Source: Andreprevotia sp. IGB-42 (GTDB lineage Bacteria; Pseudomonadota; Gammaproteobacteria; Burkholderiales; Chitinibacteraceae). From it: a stretch of DNA of 64,000 nt. Below the pieces are notes generated by a model, which ran no database searches, was not told where the DNA came from, and was given only the letters and a program-made list of their open reading frames with translations. Positions 33,791 through 42,543 of this stretch are shown here, piece by piece. Where the stretch lies: NCBI RefSeq assembly GCF_009848685.1, contig NZ_WXTX01000017.1, positions 1-64,000 of the forward strand. The letters run 5' to 3'. The first letter of the stretch is position 1; each line of letters opens with the position of its first letter. The position numbers and the translations under genes were made by a program.

Positions 33791-35173
33791 TCAGCCGCCG
33801 ATCAACCGCATCTTGTAGCGCTTGCCCTTGATATTGCAGTCGGCCAGACGCTTGAGTGCCTTGTGGGCAATGCGCTGGTTGAGCGCCACATAGCTGATGA
33901 ACTCGGTGATGTTGATCTTGCCGATATCGCTGCCGGCAAGGCCGCCTTCGCCGGTAAATGCTCCCAGGATGTCGCCAGGACGCAGCTTTTCCTTCTTGCC
34001 GCCGGAAATGCACAGCGTCACCATCGCCGGTTCGCGTGGTTCGGTGCCCGGCGTCAGCGTATCCAGGCCGAACCATTGTGCCGGCGCATTCTGGTATTCC
34101 TCGATCAGCTTCACCCACTTCTTTTCAGCAGCTGAGGCCAGGCTCACCGCCAGGCCACAGTCTTCACCGCGGCCGGTACGACCGATGCGATGGATGTGCA
34201 CTTCGGTATCGCGCGATACGTCCACGTTGATCACCACATCCAGCGTGCTGATATCCAGCCCGCGTGCCGCCACATCGGTCGCCACCAGCACCGAGCAGCT
34301 GCGGTTGGCAAAGCGGATGAGGATTTCATCACGGTCACGCTGCTCCAGGTCGCCATACAGCGCCAGCGCGGCAAAACCCTGTTCCTGCAGCATGGCCGCC
34401 AGTTCGCGGCAGTGGATCTTGGTATTGCAGAACACCAGCGCCGATTTGGGACGGAAATGATCCAGCACCAGTGCCACTGCGGCATTACGCTCTTCATGCA
34501 CCACTTCGTAGAAGCGTTGTTCGATCTGGCCGGAATCGTGTAGTGATTCCACGCGGATTTCCACCGGGCTCTTCAGGAAACGCGCGCTTTCCTTGCGGAT
34601 GGTATCGGGATAGGTGGCCGAGAACATCAGGGTCTGGCGGCGCTTGGGGCAGGCGCTGACGATGCCGGCAATATCATCGTAGAAGCCCATGTCCACCATA
34701 CGGTCTGCCTCATCAAGCACCAGCGTGCTGATGGTATTGAGGATGATGGTGCCGCGGCCCAGGTGATCGCGGATGCGGCCCGGCGTGCCGACAACGATGT
34801 GCGCGCCATGCTCCAGCGAGCCGATTTGCGGCCCCATGGGTGAACCGCCGCACAGGCTGAGGATCTTGATGTTCTCGATATGGCGGGCCAGCCGGCGCAG
34901 TTCCTTGGCCACCTGATCGGCCAGTTCGCGCGTGGGGCAGAGCACCAGCGCCTGGATACCGAAGAATTTGGGGTTCACATGCGACAGGATGCCGATGCCG
35001 AAGGCGGCGGTTTTACCGCTGCCGGTCTTGGCTTGCGCAATCAGGTCATGACCATCAAGCACGATGGGCAGGCTCTTGGCCTGGATCGGCGTCATGTTCT
35101 GATAACCCAGGCTGTCGAGGTTGGCGAGAAACGCTGGCGGCAAGTCGAGGGCGGAAAAAGGTGCTTTGTTCAC
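33791..35173 (-). CDS. dbpA: ATP-dependent RNA helicase DbpA
   Basis: 460 residues from a GTG at 35173; no ATG exists before the Q motif, and a TTG ten codons upstream is the alternative. The helicase core has QAKTGSGKT, PTRELADQV, the DEAD box in LVLDEADRMV, SAT, and HRIGRTGRG. The C-terminal domain, with GKKEKLRPGDILGAFTGEGGLAG and IGKINI, is the DbpA RNA-binding domain that grips 23S rRNA hairpin 92. It acts in 50S subunit maturation. It stands between the hybrid kinase and the reductase genes, apparently as its own unit. Confidence 0.93.
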   Translation of the reverse strand: MNKAPFSALDLPPAFLANLDSLGYQNMTPIQAKSLPIVLDGHDLIAQAKTGSGKTAAFGIGILSHVNPKFFGIQALVLCPTRELADQVAKELRRLARHIENIKILSLCGGSPMGPQIGSLEHGAHIVVGTPGRIRDHLGRGTIILNTISTLVLDEADRMVDMGFYDDIAGIVSACPKRRQTLMFSATYPDTIRKESARFLKSPVEIRVESLHDSGQIEQRFYEVVHEERNAAVALVLDHFRPKSALVFCNTKIHCRELAAMLQEQGFAALALYGDLEQRDRDEILIRFANRSCSVLVATDVAARGLDISTLDVVINVDVSRDTEVHIHRIGRTGRGEDCGLAVSLASAAEKKWVKLIEEYQNAPAQWFGLDTLTPGTEPREPAMVTLCISGGKKEKLRPGDILGAFTGEGGLAGSDIGKINITEFISYVALNQRIAHKALKRLADCNIKGKRYKMRLIGG

Positions 35174-35269
35174 AAGGACTTGCCGGTTGATCAGAAGGGG
35201 CAATAGTCTAACAGGCGGCGCGCATCGGGGATAGCCGACACACCGGTTTCGCTGCCGCTCATCGCGGCC

Positions 35270-37873
35270 TCAGGCTGGAATGCTGCGCTGGTTGAGCAGG
35301 TGCCGGATCAGTGCGTTGAGCCGCATCAGGTCGATCGGCTTGGCAATGAAGGCATTCATGCCGGCGTCCATGCATTGCGTTTCGTTGTCACTGCCTGCAT
35401 TGGCGGTCAGCGCAATGATGGGCCAGTCACGGCTGTGCGGATCGCTGCGCAAATGCTGCGCGGCGGTCAGGCCATCCATCCGTGGCATCTGCCAATCCAT
35501 CAGGACCAGATCGAAGTCGAAACGGCTGGCCAGTTGCACCGCCTCCACGCCATCCTGTGCTACCACTACTTCAAAACCCTGCTTGGCGAGGAAGTAGCTG
35601 AGCACACGCTGGTTCACCGTACTGTCTTCCGCCAGCAGGATACGGCGTTGATCCAGCGGCGCATGCGCAGCGCCGGTCAGCGGCACCGCTGGCGGTATCG
35701 GCGCCAGCAGCGCGCTCAGTTGCCTGACCAGGTATTGCCGGTTGATCAGCGGCAGCTTCAGCACGCGCGCATTGGGCGGCAGTTCGCGCTGCACGTCCCA
35801 ACTGAGCAACAGCAGCGCCCTGGCATCCGGCCAATCCAGCGCGCTGCGGCACAACACCACGTCGGCTTCCTCCGGCTTCACCCATTCCACCAGCGCTGCG
35901 GTCAGGCATTGCTCGATCTGTTCGCGGTAGGCACTCTCGCAGCCCCAAGCCAGCTTGCGCCCGGCCAGCGTGGCGAGGTCGCGCGTGATGGGCTGCCAGT
36001 GTTCCTTCCAGATCGCACCAACAGGTGCGGGATTGGCGGGCAGGGTGAACCAGAATGTTGCACCCCGTTCCTCAAAGCTGGTCACGCCGATTTCGCCGCC
36101 CATCTGCTCTACCAGCAGCTTGCAGATTGCCAGCCCCAGCCCGGTACCACCGTAGCGGCGGGTAGAGCTGGAATCGATCTGGTAAAAACGCTGGAAAAGT
36201 TGCGGTAATTTATCGGTGGCAATGCCGATGCCGGTATCGCTGACCGTCAGCCGCACACCGGCCGGATCTGGCGCCACATGTACCGCCACTTCGCCGTGCT
36301 CGGTAAATTTCAGCGCATTGCCGATCAGGTTGACCAGCACCTGCTTGAGGCGCATCGCATCGCCCAGGTAGCCACTGTTCAGATCGGCAGCGACATCAAG
36401 CTTGAGCGCCAGCCGTTTTTCCGCCGCGCGCGCACCCAGCATGGTGCACGCTTCGGCGGCGGCCACGCGCAGGTCGAATGGCTTGCTTTCGAGTACGAAC
36501 TTGCCTGCTTCGATCTTGGAAAAATCCAGCAGGTCGTTGATCAGAGACAACAGGGTATCGCCCGAATGCGCGATGGTATCCGCGTATTCGATCTGCTCGG
36601 CCGAGAGCGGCGTATCGCGCAGCAGCTGGACAAAACCCAGCACGCCATTGAGTGGCGTGCGGATTTCATGGCTGATGGTGGCCAGGAATTCGCTCTTGGC
36701 ACGGCTGGCGGCTTCGGCGTAGTCACGCGCGCTGGCCAGTTGCTGGTTGAGCGCACGCATTTCCTGTTCCACCCGCTTCACGCCGATCAACTGCGACAGG
36801 ATGGCGGCAAACAGCTTGAGCATTTCGCGCTGCGACGGTTGCAGCGGCCGGCGGCGCAGGAAATTGTCTGCAGAGATCCAGCCCACCATCTTGCCATCCA
36901 GCCACAGTCCGATCAGCGCATTCCAGCCACGGCCCACCACCACCTTGTTGTAGTAGAGCGCTGCATCTTCATTGGCGATGACTTCGCCGGGGCGCTTGAG
37001 GCTTTCATCGAACATCGGGTGCACCGGCAAGGTGCTCAGGAACCAGTGCTCGTCGGTCAGCTCGCCATTGTTGTTGGTACCGTAGGTGCCGCGCATTTCG
37101 TTCTTGTCGAGGTCTGCCTCGAAAATGGCCATGCGGTCGATATCCAGCTCGGACAGCGAAAACGCCACTGCACGGCGATAGAGGTCATCCAGATCGGTGG
37201 CTTCGGTCAGCTTGAGGGTGACCTGGTGCAGCTTTTGCAGCAGCGCGCGGTCTTCCTCCGCGTGCATCAGGCTCACGCGCAGCCGCTCGGTGATTTCATC
37301 GGGCGAACTGTCACGCCCGTGCTCGTGGGCAATATGCCGGTCGAGCAGCAGCGTGGCGATGGTGCCGCATTCAAGATGGAACGCAGCGGAATCAAGCAGG
37401 CCGGCTACATGATCCAGGTCGATGAATTCAACATACAGCAGCCCTGCCAGTGCAGGGCCCTGCATCAAAGGCAACACCAGCCGGTACAGGGTACTGCCTT
37501 CGGTACTGCCATCGCCATCGTTATCCCAGATATCGTGCGGCGGGTAGTCAACGGGCTGGATGGATAGTGCGGGTTCGGTCAGCTGGTGCGCCAGTTCGTC
37601 CAGCGCCAGGCCATAAAAATGCTCCGGGGCTTGGGCCACGGTAAACGCCAATGGCCGCTGGCCATTGACCGCTTGCGCATGGATGGCTGCACGCGGGCCA
37701 TCTGGCAGGATCAGGAACGCGCGCTTGCCGTGGAACGCCGCCAGTGTGCGATTGATCAACTCCAGGCAAAACCGCTCCCAATCGCTGCTGAGCATCCATT
37801 GTTCCAGCTGCAGCCATGAGGGTTGCTCAAGGCTGGGCAGGATGCTGCGCTGCGGCGTGACAAGTTCGGTCAT
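35270..37873 (-). CDS. Soluble GAF-type hybrid sensor histidine kinase with receiver domain
   Basis: 867 residues without a membrane segment. An unassigned N-terminal region (about 1-190) precedes a GAF-like domain (about 205-365). A HisKA follows with [17 protein letters not shown] (phospho-acceptor H402). The HATPase domain carries [15 protein letters not shown] and [10 protein letters not shown] degenerate receiver-like stretch lies near 640-725, and a true receiver near 745-865 has D793 in LMDWQMP and a KP at the end. A cytosolic signal is therefore sensed. The output partner is unknown; no HPt or DNA-binding regulator adjoins it. Confidence 0.88.
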   Translation of the reverse strand: MTELVTPQRSILPSLEQPSWLQLEQWMLSSDWERFCLELINRTLAAFHGKRAFLILPDGPRAAIHAQAVNGQRPLAFTVAQAPEHFYGLALDELAHQLTEPALSIQPVDYPPHDIWDNDGDGSTEGSTLYRLVLPLMQGPALAGLLYVEFIDLDHVAGLLDSAAFHLECGTIATLLLDRHIAHEHGRDSSPDEITERLRVSLMHAEEDRALLQKLHQVTLKLTEATDLDDLYRRAVAFSLSELDIDRMAIFEADLDKNEMRGTYGTNNNGELTDEHWFLSTLPVHPMFDESLKRPGEVIANEDAALYYNKVVVGRGWNALIGLWLDGKMVGWISADNFLRRRPLQPSQREMLKLFAAILSQLIGVKRVEQEMRALNQQLASARDYAEAASRAKSEFLATISHEIRTPLNGVLGFVQLLRDTPLSAEQIEYADTIAHSGDTLLSLINDLLDFSKIEAGKFVLESKPFDLRVAAAEACTMLGARAAEKRLALKLDVAADLNSGYLGDAMRLKQVLVNLIGNALKFTEHGEVAVHVAPDPAGVRLTVSDTGIGIATDKLPQLFQRFYQIDSSSTRRYGGTGLGLAICKLLVEQMGGEIGVTSFEERGATFWFTLPANPAPVGAIWKEHWQPITRDLATLAGRKLAWGCESAYREQIEQCLTAALVEWVKPEEADVVLCRSALDWPDARALLLLSWDVQRELPPNARVLKLPLINRQYLVRQLSALLAPIPPAVPLTGAAHAPLDQRRILLAEDSTVNQRVLSYFLAKQGFEVVVAQDGVEAVQLASRFDFDLVLMDWQMPRMDGLTAAQHLRSDPHSRDWPIIALTANAGSDNETQCMDAGMNAFIAKPIDLMRLNALIRHLLNQRSIPA

Positions 37874-38057
37874 GTGTACCCGGTACGAAAGTTTTGAGTA
37901 ATTGTACTACTTGAATTGCTTATGTTAGCTAGGTGGACAACAAGTTTCCACGTCAGTCGCGCATCGTTTCGCACTGGCCTCTGCGCGAGGGTCAAAGGCG
38001 TGCCGCCACAGGCCGGGCCGCGTATAATTGCTGGTTTTTACTCAAGTTTTCAGCAAC

Positions 38058-39632
38058 ATGCCCATTGCCAAGATCGAATCGCTAGACTTTGAAGGCCACG
38101 GCGTAGCGCACGTTGATGGCAAGACCATTTTCATCGATGGTGCACTGCCGTTCGAAACGGTGACCTACAGCAGCTATCGCAAGAAGCCCAATTTCGAGAA
38201 CGCCCAGGCGATCACGATCCACAACGACAGCTTCATGCGCACCAAGCCCGCCTGTCCGCACTTTGGCGTGTGTGGCGGCTGTTCGATCCAGCACATGGAG
38301 TTCTCGGCCCAGGTAGCGGCCAAGCAGCGTGTGCTGGAAGACAATCTGCAGCGCATCGGCAACGTGCGGGCACAAGCCATGCTACCAGCCATCTACGGTC
38401 CGGAATGGGGCTATCGCCATCGTGCGCGGCTGTCCGCGCGCAACGTGGCCAAGAAGGGCACGGTGCTGGTGGGCTTCCACGAAAAGCGTTCCAGCTTCAT
38501 CGCGGACATGACCGAATGCCGCGTGATGCCCAAGGCCATCTCCGACCAGTTGCCGGCGCTGCGTGAACTGGTGAAAAGCCTGTCCATTTTCGATCGCATG
38601 CCGCAGATCGAGCTGGCCGTGGGCGAGAATGTCACGGTGCTGGTGTTCCGCAATATGGAAGACATCAGCCCGGCGGACGAAACACTGTTCAAGGCGTATG
38701 CAGATGAATGGAACGTGCAGATCTGGCTGCAGCCCAAGGGCCCGGATACCGCGTACCCGCTGTACCCGCTGGATGCACCGGCGCTGACCTATGTGTTGCC
38801 GGAGTTCGGCATCGAAATGCCGTTCAAGCCTACCGAGTTCACGCAGGTGAACCACGCGGTCAACCGCGTGATGGTGGAACGGGCGATCAACCTGCTCGAT
38901 CCGCAGCCGGGCGAAACCATTGCCGATATGTTCTGTGGCCTGGGTAACTTCACGCTGCCGATTGCGCGCCGTGGCGCCAGGGTGCTGGGCATGGAAGGCA
39001 GCAAGCAACTGGTGGAGCGCGCATTCGAAGGTGCGCGCCACAACCGGCTGGAGCACCTGACGGATTTCACTGTGGCCAACCTGTTCGAAATGACCGAGGA
39101 ATGGCTGGACAAGCTGGGCCGCTTCGACAAGATGCTGATCGACCCGCCGCGCGATGGCGCCATCGAACTGGTGAAAGCCATCAGCGCCGAACACGGCCCC
39201 AAGCGCATCGTCTATGTGTCGTGCAGCCCGTCCACGCTGGCGCGCGACGCCAACGTGCTGGTGAATGTGAAGGGCTATACCATGATGTCGGCCGGCATCA
39301 TCAACATGTTCCCGCATACCGCGCATGTGGAATCGATTGCCTGGTTCGAAAAGACCGGCCCTGGCCTCACGCGTGCCGAAGTGGCGGATATGGAGGCGGC
39401 CGAGCTGGCGCAACGCGAAGCCGTGAAGGCCGAGCAGAAAGCGGCGCAAGCCGCTGCGGCAGAAGCCAAGGCGATCAAGGACGCCGCAGCGGCGGCGCTG
39501 AAGGAAGAAGCACGCGCCGCCAAGGCCATCGAGAAGCAAGCGCGCCGCGCGCACTACCTTGCCACGCAGGCGGCACTGGCTGCGGGTGAGGCCACGGATG
39601 GGCAGGCAGCAGGGCAGGGCGAAGAAGGGTAG
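38058..39632 (+). CDS. rlmD: 23S rRNA (uracil-5-)-methyltransferase RlmD
   Basis: 524 residues from the ATG at 38058. An N-terminal TRAM domain comes first. Cysteines C66, C72, C75 ([10 protein letters not shown]) and C154 match the [4Fe-4S] set. The SAM site is [13 protein letters not shown], the catalytic cysteine sits in [11 protein letters not shown], and DPPRDG is conserved. It makes m5U1939 in 23S rRNA. Residues from about 438 on are an 87-residue Ala/Glu/Lys helical tail that ordinary RlmD (about 430-450 residues) lacks. A long terminator hairpin follows. Confidence 0.95.
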   Translation: MPIAKIESLDFEGHGVAHVDGKTIFIDGALPFETVTYSSYRKKPNFENAQAITIHNDSFMRTKPACPHFGVCGGCSIQHMEFSAQVAAKQRVLEDNLQRIGNVRAQAMLPAIYGPEWGYRHRARLSARNVAKKGTVLVGFHEKRSSFIADMTECRVMPKAISDQLPALRELVKSLSIFDRMPQIELAVGENVTVLVFRNMEDISPADETLFKAYADEWNVQIWLQPKGPDTAYPLYPLDAPALTYVLPEFGIEMPFKPTEFTQVNHAVNRVMVERAINLLDPQPGETIADMFCGLGNFTLPIARRGARVLGMEGSKQLVERAFEGARHNRLEHLTDFTVANLFEMTEEWLDKLGRFDKMLIDPPRDGAIELVKAISAEHGPKRIVYVSCSPSTLARDANVLVNVKGYTMMSAGIINMFPHTAHVESIAWFEKTGPGLTRAEVADMEAAELAQREAVKAEQKAAQAAAAEAKAIKDAAAAALKEEARAAKAIEKQARRAHYLATQAALAAGEATDGQAAGQGEEG

Positions 39633-39683
39633 TCATTGTCGCTGGCAGGGGAAGGCCCTCGAATGCGGGCAAGGATGTGTACA

Positions 39684-39719
39684 CAATGAAAAACGGCGGA
39701 TGATTCCGCCGTTTTTCAT
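39684..39719. terminator. Strong bidirectional terminator between rlmD and the ABC permease gene
   Basis: Perfect 16-base arms (39684-39699, 39704-39719) around TGAT, with A/T-rich outer ends on both sides. It serves convergent transcripts. Confidence 0.93.
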
Positions 39720-39733
39720 TGATCAGGCCGTAC

Positions 39734-40531
39734 TTATAGCCCGCCACTGGCCTTGAAGCGTTTTTCCAGGTAATGCACGCCAGATGCCATCAGCAGCGTC
39801 AGCACCAGATAGATCACCGAAATGGTCAGGTAGGGCTCCCAGTAGCGCGAGTACGCACCCGCTACCGTGCGCGCCGCATAGGCAAGCTCGGCCAGGCCGA
39901 TGGCGGAAACCAGCGAGCTATCCTTCAGCAGCATGATCGCCTCGTTGCCCAGAGGCGGCAGCATGCGGCGGAACGCCTGCGGGATGATCACGAAACGCAT
40001 GGTCTGCCAGTAGTTCATGCCCATCGAGCGGCTGGCTTCGAACTGGCCCTTGGCAATCGACTGGATGCCTGCGCGGAAGATCTCCGTGATATAGGCGCCC
40101 GCATTGAGCGTGAGCGCGGTCAGGCCGGACATGAATGCGCCGTATTCCTGGCGCAGCGTGCTGGCAAACTCGCCACTGATGAGGATGCCGTTGTCCGGGT
40201 GCACCAGCATGGGCATCAGCGCGAAATGGATCAGCAGGATCTGCACGAACAGCGGCGTGCCGCGGAAGAAGGTCACGTATGCGGTGGATGGCCAGCGCAC
40301 CAGGAAACGTAGCGGATACTTCCACGGCCCGTGCGGCACATCGGCCAGCCGCGCCATGCCCATCATCAGGCCGATCAGCGTGCCGAACACCACTGCGATC
40401 AGCGTGATCAGCAACGTCATCTGTATGCCGTCGATGAACAGCTCGCGGTACTCCCAGATCATTTGCAACTGGAAGTTCTGCAGCGGTGGAACAGCGTGCT
40501 GCACGCTTTCCCAGAAATGGATGAAGTCCAT
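39734..40531 (-). CDS. Polar amino acid ABC transporter permease (GlnP-like)
   Basis: 265 residues with about five to six membrane segments. The amino-acid permease family marks are TLLITLIAVVFGTLIGL, the FFRGTPLFVQILL segment and the EAA loop region GQFEASRSMGMNYWQTMRFVIIPQAFRRMLPPLGNE. It should form a channel dimer with an ATPase. Its binding protein gene lies just upstream, but no ATP-binding subunit gene is in the window. The insertion HPDNGILISGE is longer than in GlnP. Confidence 0.9.
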   Translation of the reverse strand: MDFIHFWESVQHAVPPLQNFQLQMIWEYRELFIDGIQMTLLITLIAVVFGTLIGLMMGMARLADVPHGPWKYPLRFLVRWPSTAYVTFFRGTPLFVQILLIHFALMPMLVHPDNGILISGEFASTLRQEYGAFMSGLTALTLNAGAYITEIFRAGIQSIAKGQFEASRSMGMNYWQTMRFVIIPQAFRRMLPPLGNEAIMLLKDSSLVSAIGLAELAYAARTVAGAYSRYWEPYLTISVIYLVLTLLMASGVHYLEKRFKASGGL

Positions 40532-40575
40532 TGAGTCTACTTTTCAAACGGTGATGATTGCGGTGCCCAGCATGA

Positions 40576-40603
40576 AAAGAAGCGCACACCGGTGCGCTTC
40601 TTT
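40576..40603 (-). terminator. Intercistronic hairpin between binding protein and permease genes
   Basis: Perfect 12-base arms AAAGAAGCGCAC and GTGCGCTTCTTT around ACCG. Read leftward it ends in T residues. It lies 28 bases past the binding-protein stop and should release most transcripts, giving more binding protein than permease. Confidence 0.8.
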
Positions 40604-40631
40604 CAGCTCAGGCCAGATGGCCGGAAGATTT

Positions 40632-41387
40632 TCAGTTGCCGAAGTACTTCTTGTAGATCTTGGCGTAGCTGCCGTCGGCCTTGATGGCGGCAATGCCCTT
40701 GTTCAGCTTTTCCAGCAGCGCCTTGTTCCCCTTCTTAACGGCAAAGCCATAGTATTCCTTGGCAAAGGTGGCGTCGTCGATGGTCTTGAGCTTGTCATTC
40801 TTGTTGTTGGCGATAAAGTTGACCACCACGCCATTATCGGCCACTACGGCATCCACGCCGCCGTTCAGCAGCTCCTTGAGTGCCAGCGGGGTCGATTCGA
40901 AACGCTTGATGTTCGGGTTGGTCTTGCCCAGCAGCTTCTGCACCACTTCGTCGCCGGTGGTACCGGTTTGCACGCCCACTTTCTTGTCTTTCAGATCGGC
41001 AAACTTCACCACCTTGCTCTTGGGGCCAACAGCGATCAGCTGCTTGGCTTCAAAGTACGGATCGGAAAAATCCATGCTTTGCTTGCGTTCGTCGGTAATG
41101 GTCACTGCGGAAGCCACCACATCACGGTCGCCAGTACCCAGCGTGGCAAAAATGCCTTCCCATGGGGTATTGATGAATTTGGTCTTCAGGCCGGATTTGG
41201 CGGCGGCAGCGGTCAGCACTTCCACATCGAAGCCGACGATTTCCTTTTTCTCGTTCTGGGATTCAAACGGCGCATAGGCGGCGTCAGTTGCCACTTGCAA
41301 TGGTTTGTCCGCAGCGATGGCGGAATTGGACGCAAGCACGGCGGCACAGAATGCGCCTGCCACCAGACCGAATTGACGCAGCTTCAT
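40632..41387 (-). CDS. Polar amino acid ABC transporter periplasmic binding protein (GlnH-like)
   Basis: 251 residues from the ATG at 41387, with GAGGGGATC upstream. A signal peptide ends around SAIA (25). The mature protein shows the family 3 solute-binding features ATDAAYAPFESQNEKKEIVGFDVEV and AVTITDERKQSMDFSDPYF, then GVQTGTTGDE in the second lobe and a YGFAVKKGN hinge. Basic amino acid or glutamine is the likely ligand; the sequence alone does not settle which. It is the upstream gene of the pair with the permease. Confidence 0.92.
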   Translation of the reverse strand: MKLRQFGLVAGAFCAAVLASNSAIAADKPLQVATDAAYAPFESQNEKKEIVGFDVEVLTAAAAKSGLKTKFINTPWEGIFATLGTGDRDVVASAVTITDERKQSMDFSDPYFEAKQLIAVGPKSKVVKFADLKDKKVGVQTGTTGDEVVQKLLGKTNPNIKRFESTPLALKELLNGGVDAVVADNGVVVNFIANNKNDKLKTIDDATFAKEYYGFAVKKGNKALLEKLNKGIAAIKADGSYAKIYKKYFGN

Positions 41388-41536
41388 GATAGATCCCCTC
41401 GAGTTTTGACTTTTAACCTTGGTGTGACAACGCTGCATGTTTTTTTGCATGCAGCGCTGCTTACAACTCGTTCGTAGCGTAGGTGGCACTGTAAGCTACA
41501 ACAATTGGGGCAAACCCTAAACGACTGTTTGATCTC

Positions 41537-42346
41537 TCAGGCCAGGATTTCTTCCAGCCCATTGGGTTCTGACTTGGCCGTTTCCCACAGCGCGAGCGCC
41601 TGCTCGGGTGTGATGCCAAGGATTTCCAGCGTGCCGGCCGGCCACTCCGTAATGGCGTCACCCGCATCGCGCGCTTCCAGCCAGATCGCCAGATGCAGCA
41701 ATGCGGTGAGCTTGTTGGGCTGGGGTTGTGCCTGTGGATCATTCTGATACTTGATGGCAGCCTGGATTTCTTCGGGGAAGTTCCAGCGGCGGGCCAGCTC
41801 TTCACCCACCATCACATAATCGAATCCGATATTGTTGTCTTCCAGCAACACGCGGTTGCCGCCACTTTCCACGAAGCGGTCGATCTTGACGGCAATTTCC
41901 GGTGCAACGATATGAATCATCATTTCACCGATGTTGTGGATCATGCCGGAGGCAAAGGCGATTTCGCCGTTATATTTGGCCGCCTTGGCAAAAACGCGCG
42001 CGGTATTGGCCACCTTGAAGCTACGCTCCCAGAAGCTTTTGCGGTCAAAGCCGGGGATAGAGACAAAGGCACCGGTCACGCCGGATGCGACCACCAGCGT
42101 ACGCACGGTGTTGAAGCCCAGTACGATCACCGCTTCATTCACCGAGCCCACCAGGCGCGAGGCGCCAAAGTGCGCAGAGTTGGCAAGGCGCAGCACTTTG
42201 GCGGTAATCACCTGGTCCAGTGCAATTTTCTTGGCGACCGATTCGATATCCACATCATCGCGGCTGAAGCTGTCGATCAGTTCCTGCACTACGCGTGGAA
42301 TGGTCGGCAGTTTGTGGGTTTGTTCAAACAGTTCTTCGAGTTTCAT
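41537..42346 (-). CDS. HDOD domain signalling protein
   Basis: 269 residues covering a single HDOD domain: LPTIPRVVQELIDSF, VAKKIALDQVITAKVLRLANSAHFG, and SVNEAVIVLGFNTVRTLV. HDOD proteins are HD-like but lack metal-binding residues and act in signal transduction. The C-terminal 60 residues end in a Leu/Glu-rich helix. Transcribed leftward, apparently alone, downstream of rne. Confidence 0.9.
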   Translation of the reverse strand: MKLEELFEQTHKLPTIPRVVQELIDSFSRDDVDIESVAKKIALDQVITAKVLRLANSAHFGASRLVGSVNEAVIVLGFNTVRTLVVASGVTGAFVSIPGFDRKSFWERSFKVANTARVFAKAAKYNGEIAFASGMIHNIGEMMIHIVAPEIAVKIDRFVESGGNRVLLEDNNIGFDYVMVGEELARRWNFPEEIQAAIKYQNDPQAQPQPNKLTALLHLAIWLEARDAGDAITEWPAGTLEILGITPEQALALWETAKSEPNGLEEILA

Positions 42347-42480
42347 GCTTTTGGCCTCCCTTCAGGCTGGCATCTTTGTGTGCACTGCAAAACCATGCTA
42401 GATCAGCATTGCGCAGCCTGCCAGAAGACCTGCACAGCTTTGTGCCCGCATTGTGCATATTTGCAGCGTCAGCGTGCATG

Positions 42481-42508
42481 AAAAAGCCGCTCCGGAGAGC
42501 GGCTTTTT
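42481..42508 (-). terminator. Rho-independent terminator of rne
   Basis: Perfect 12-base arms AAAAAGCCGCTC and GAGCGGCTTTTT around CGGA, 36 bases after the rne stop. The T run lies at the left end of the leftward transcript. The sequence is symmetrical and can stop rightward reads as well. Confidence 0.9.
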
Positions 42509-42543
42509 CATCTGCTGGCCCGTTGCCGGGCCAGTGAGGGCGA

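Noticed and set aside
33423-33818. 131-codon plus-strand frame between the RibD-like gene and dbpA
   Set aside because: It crosses the dbpA end, lacks a ribosome site and shows no family pattern; the interval is treated as intergenic.
36278-37567. 429-codon plus-strand frame opposite the soluble hybrid kinase
   Set aside because: Shadow of the kinase gene; no ribosome site and no recognised domain.
38382-39554. 390-codon minus-strand frame opposite rlmD
   Set aside because: Composition of a shadow frame and full overlap with a certain gene.
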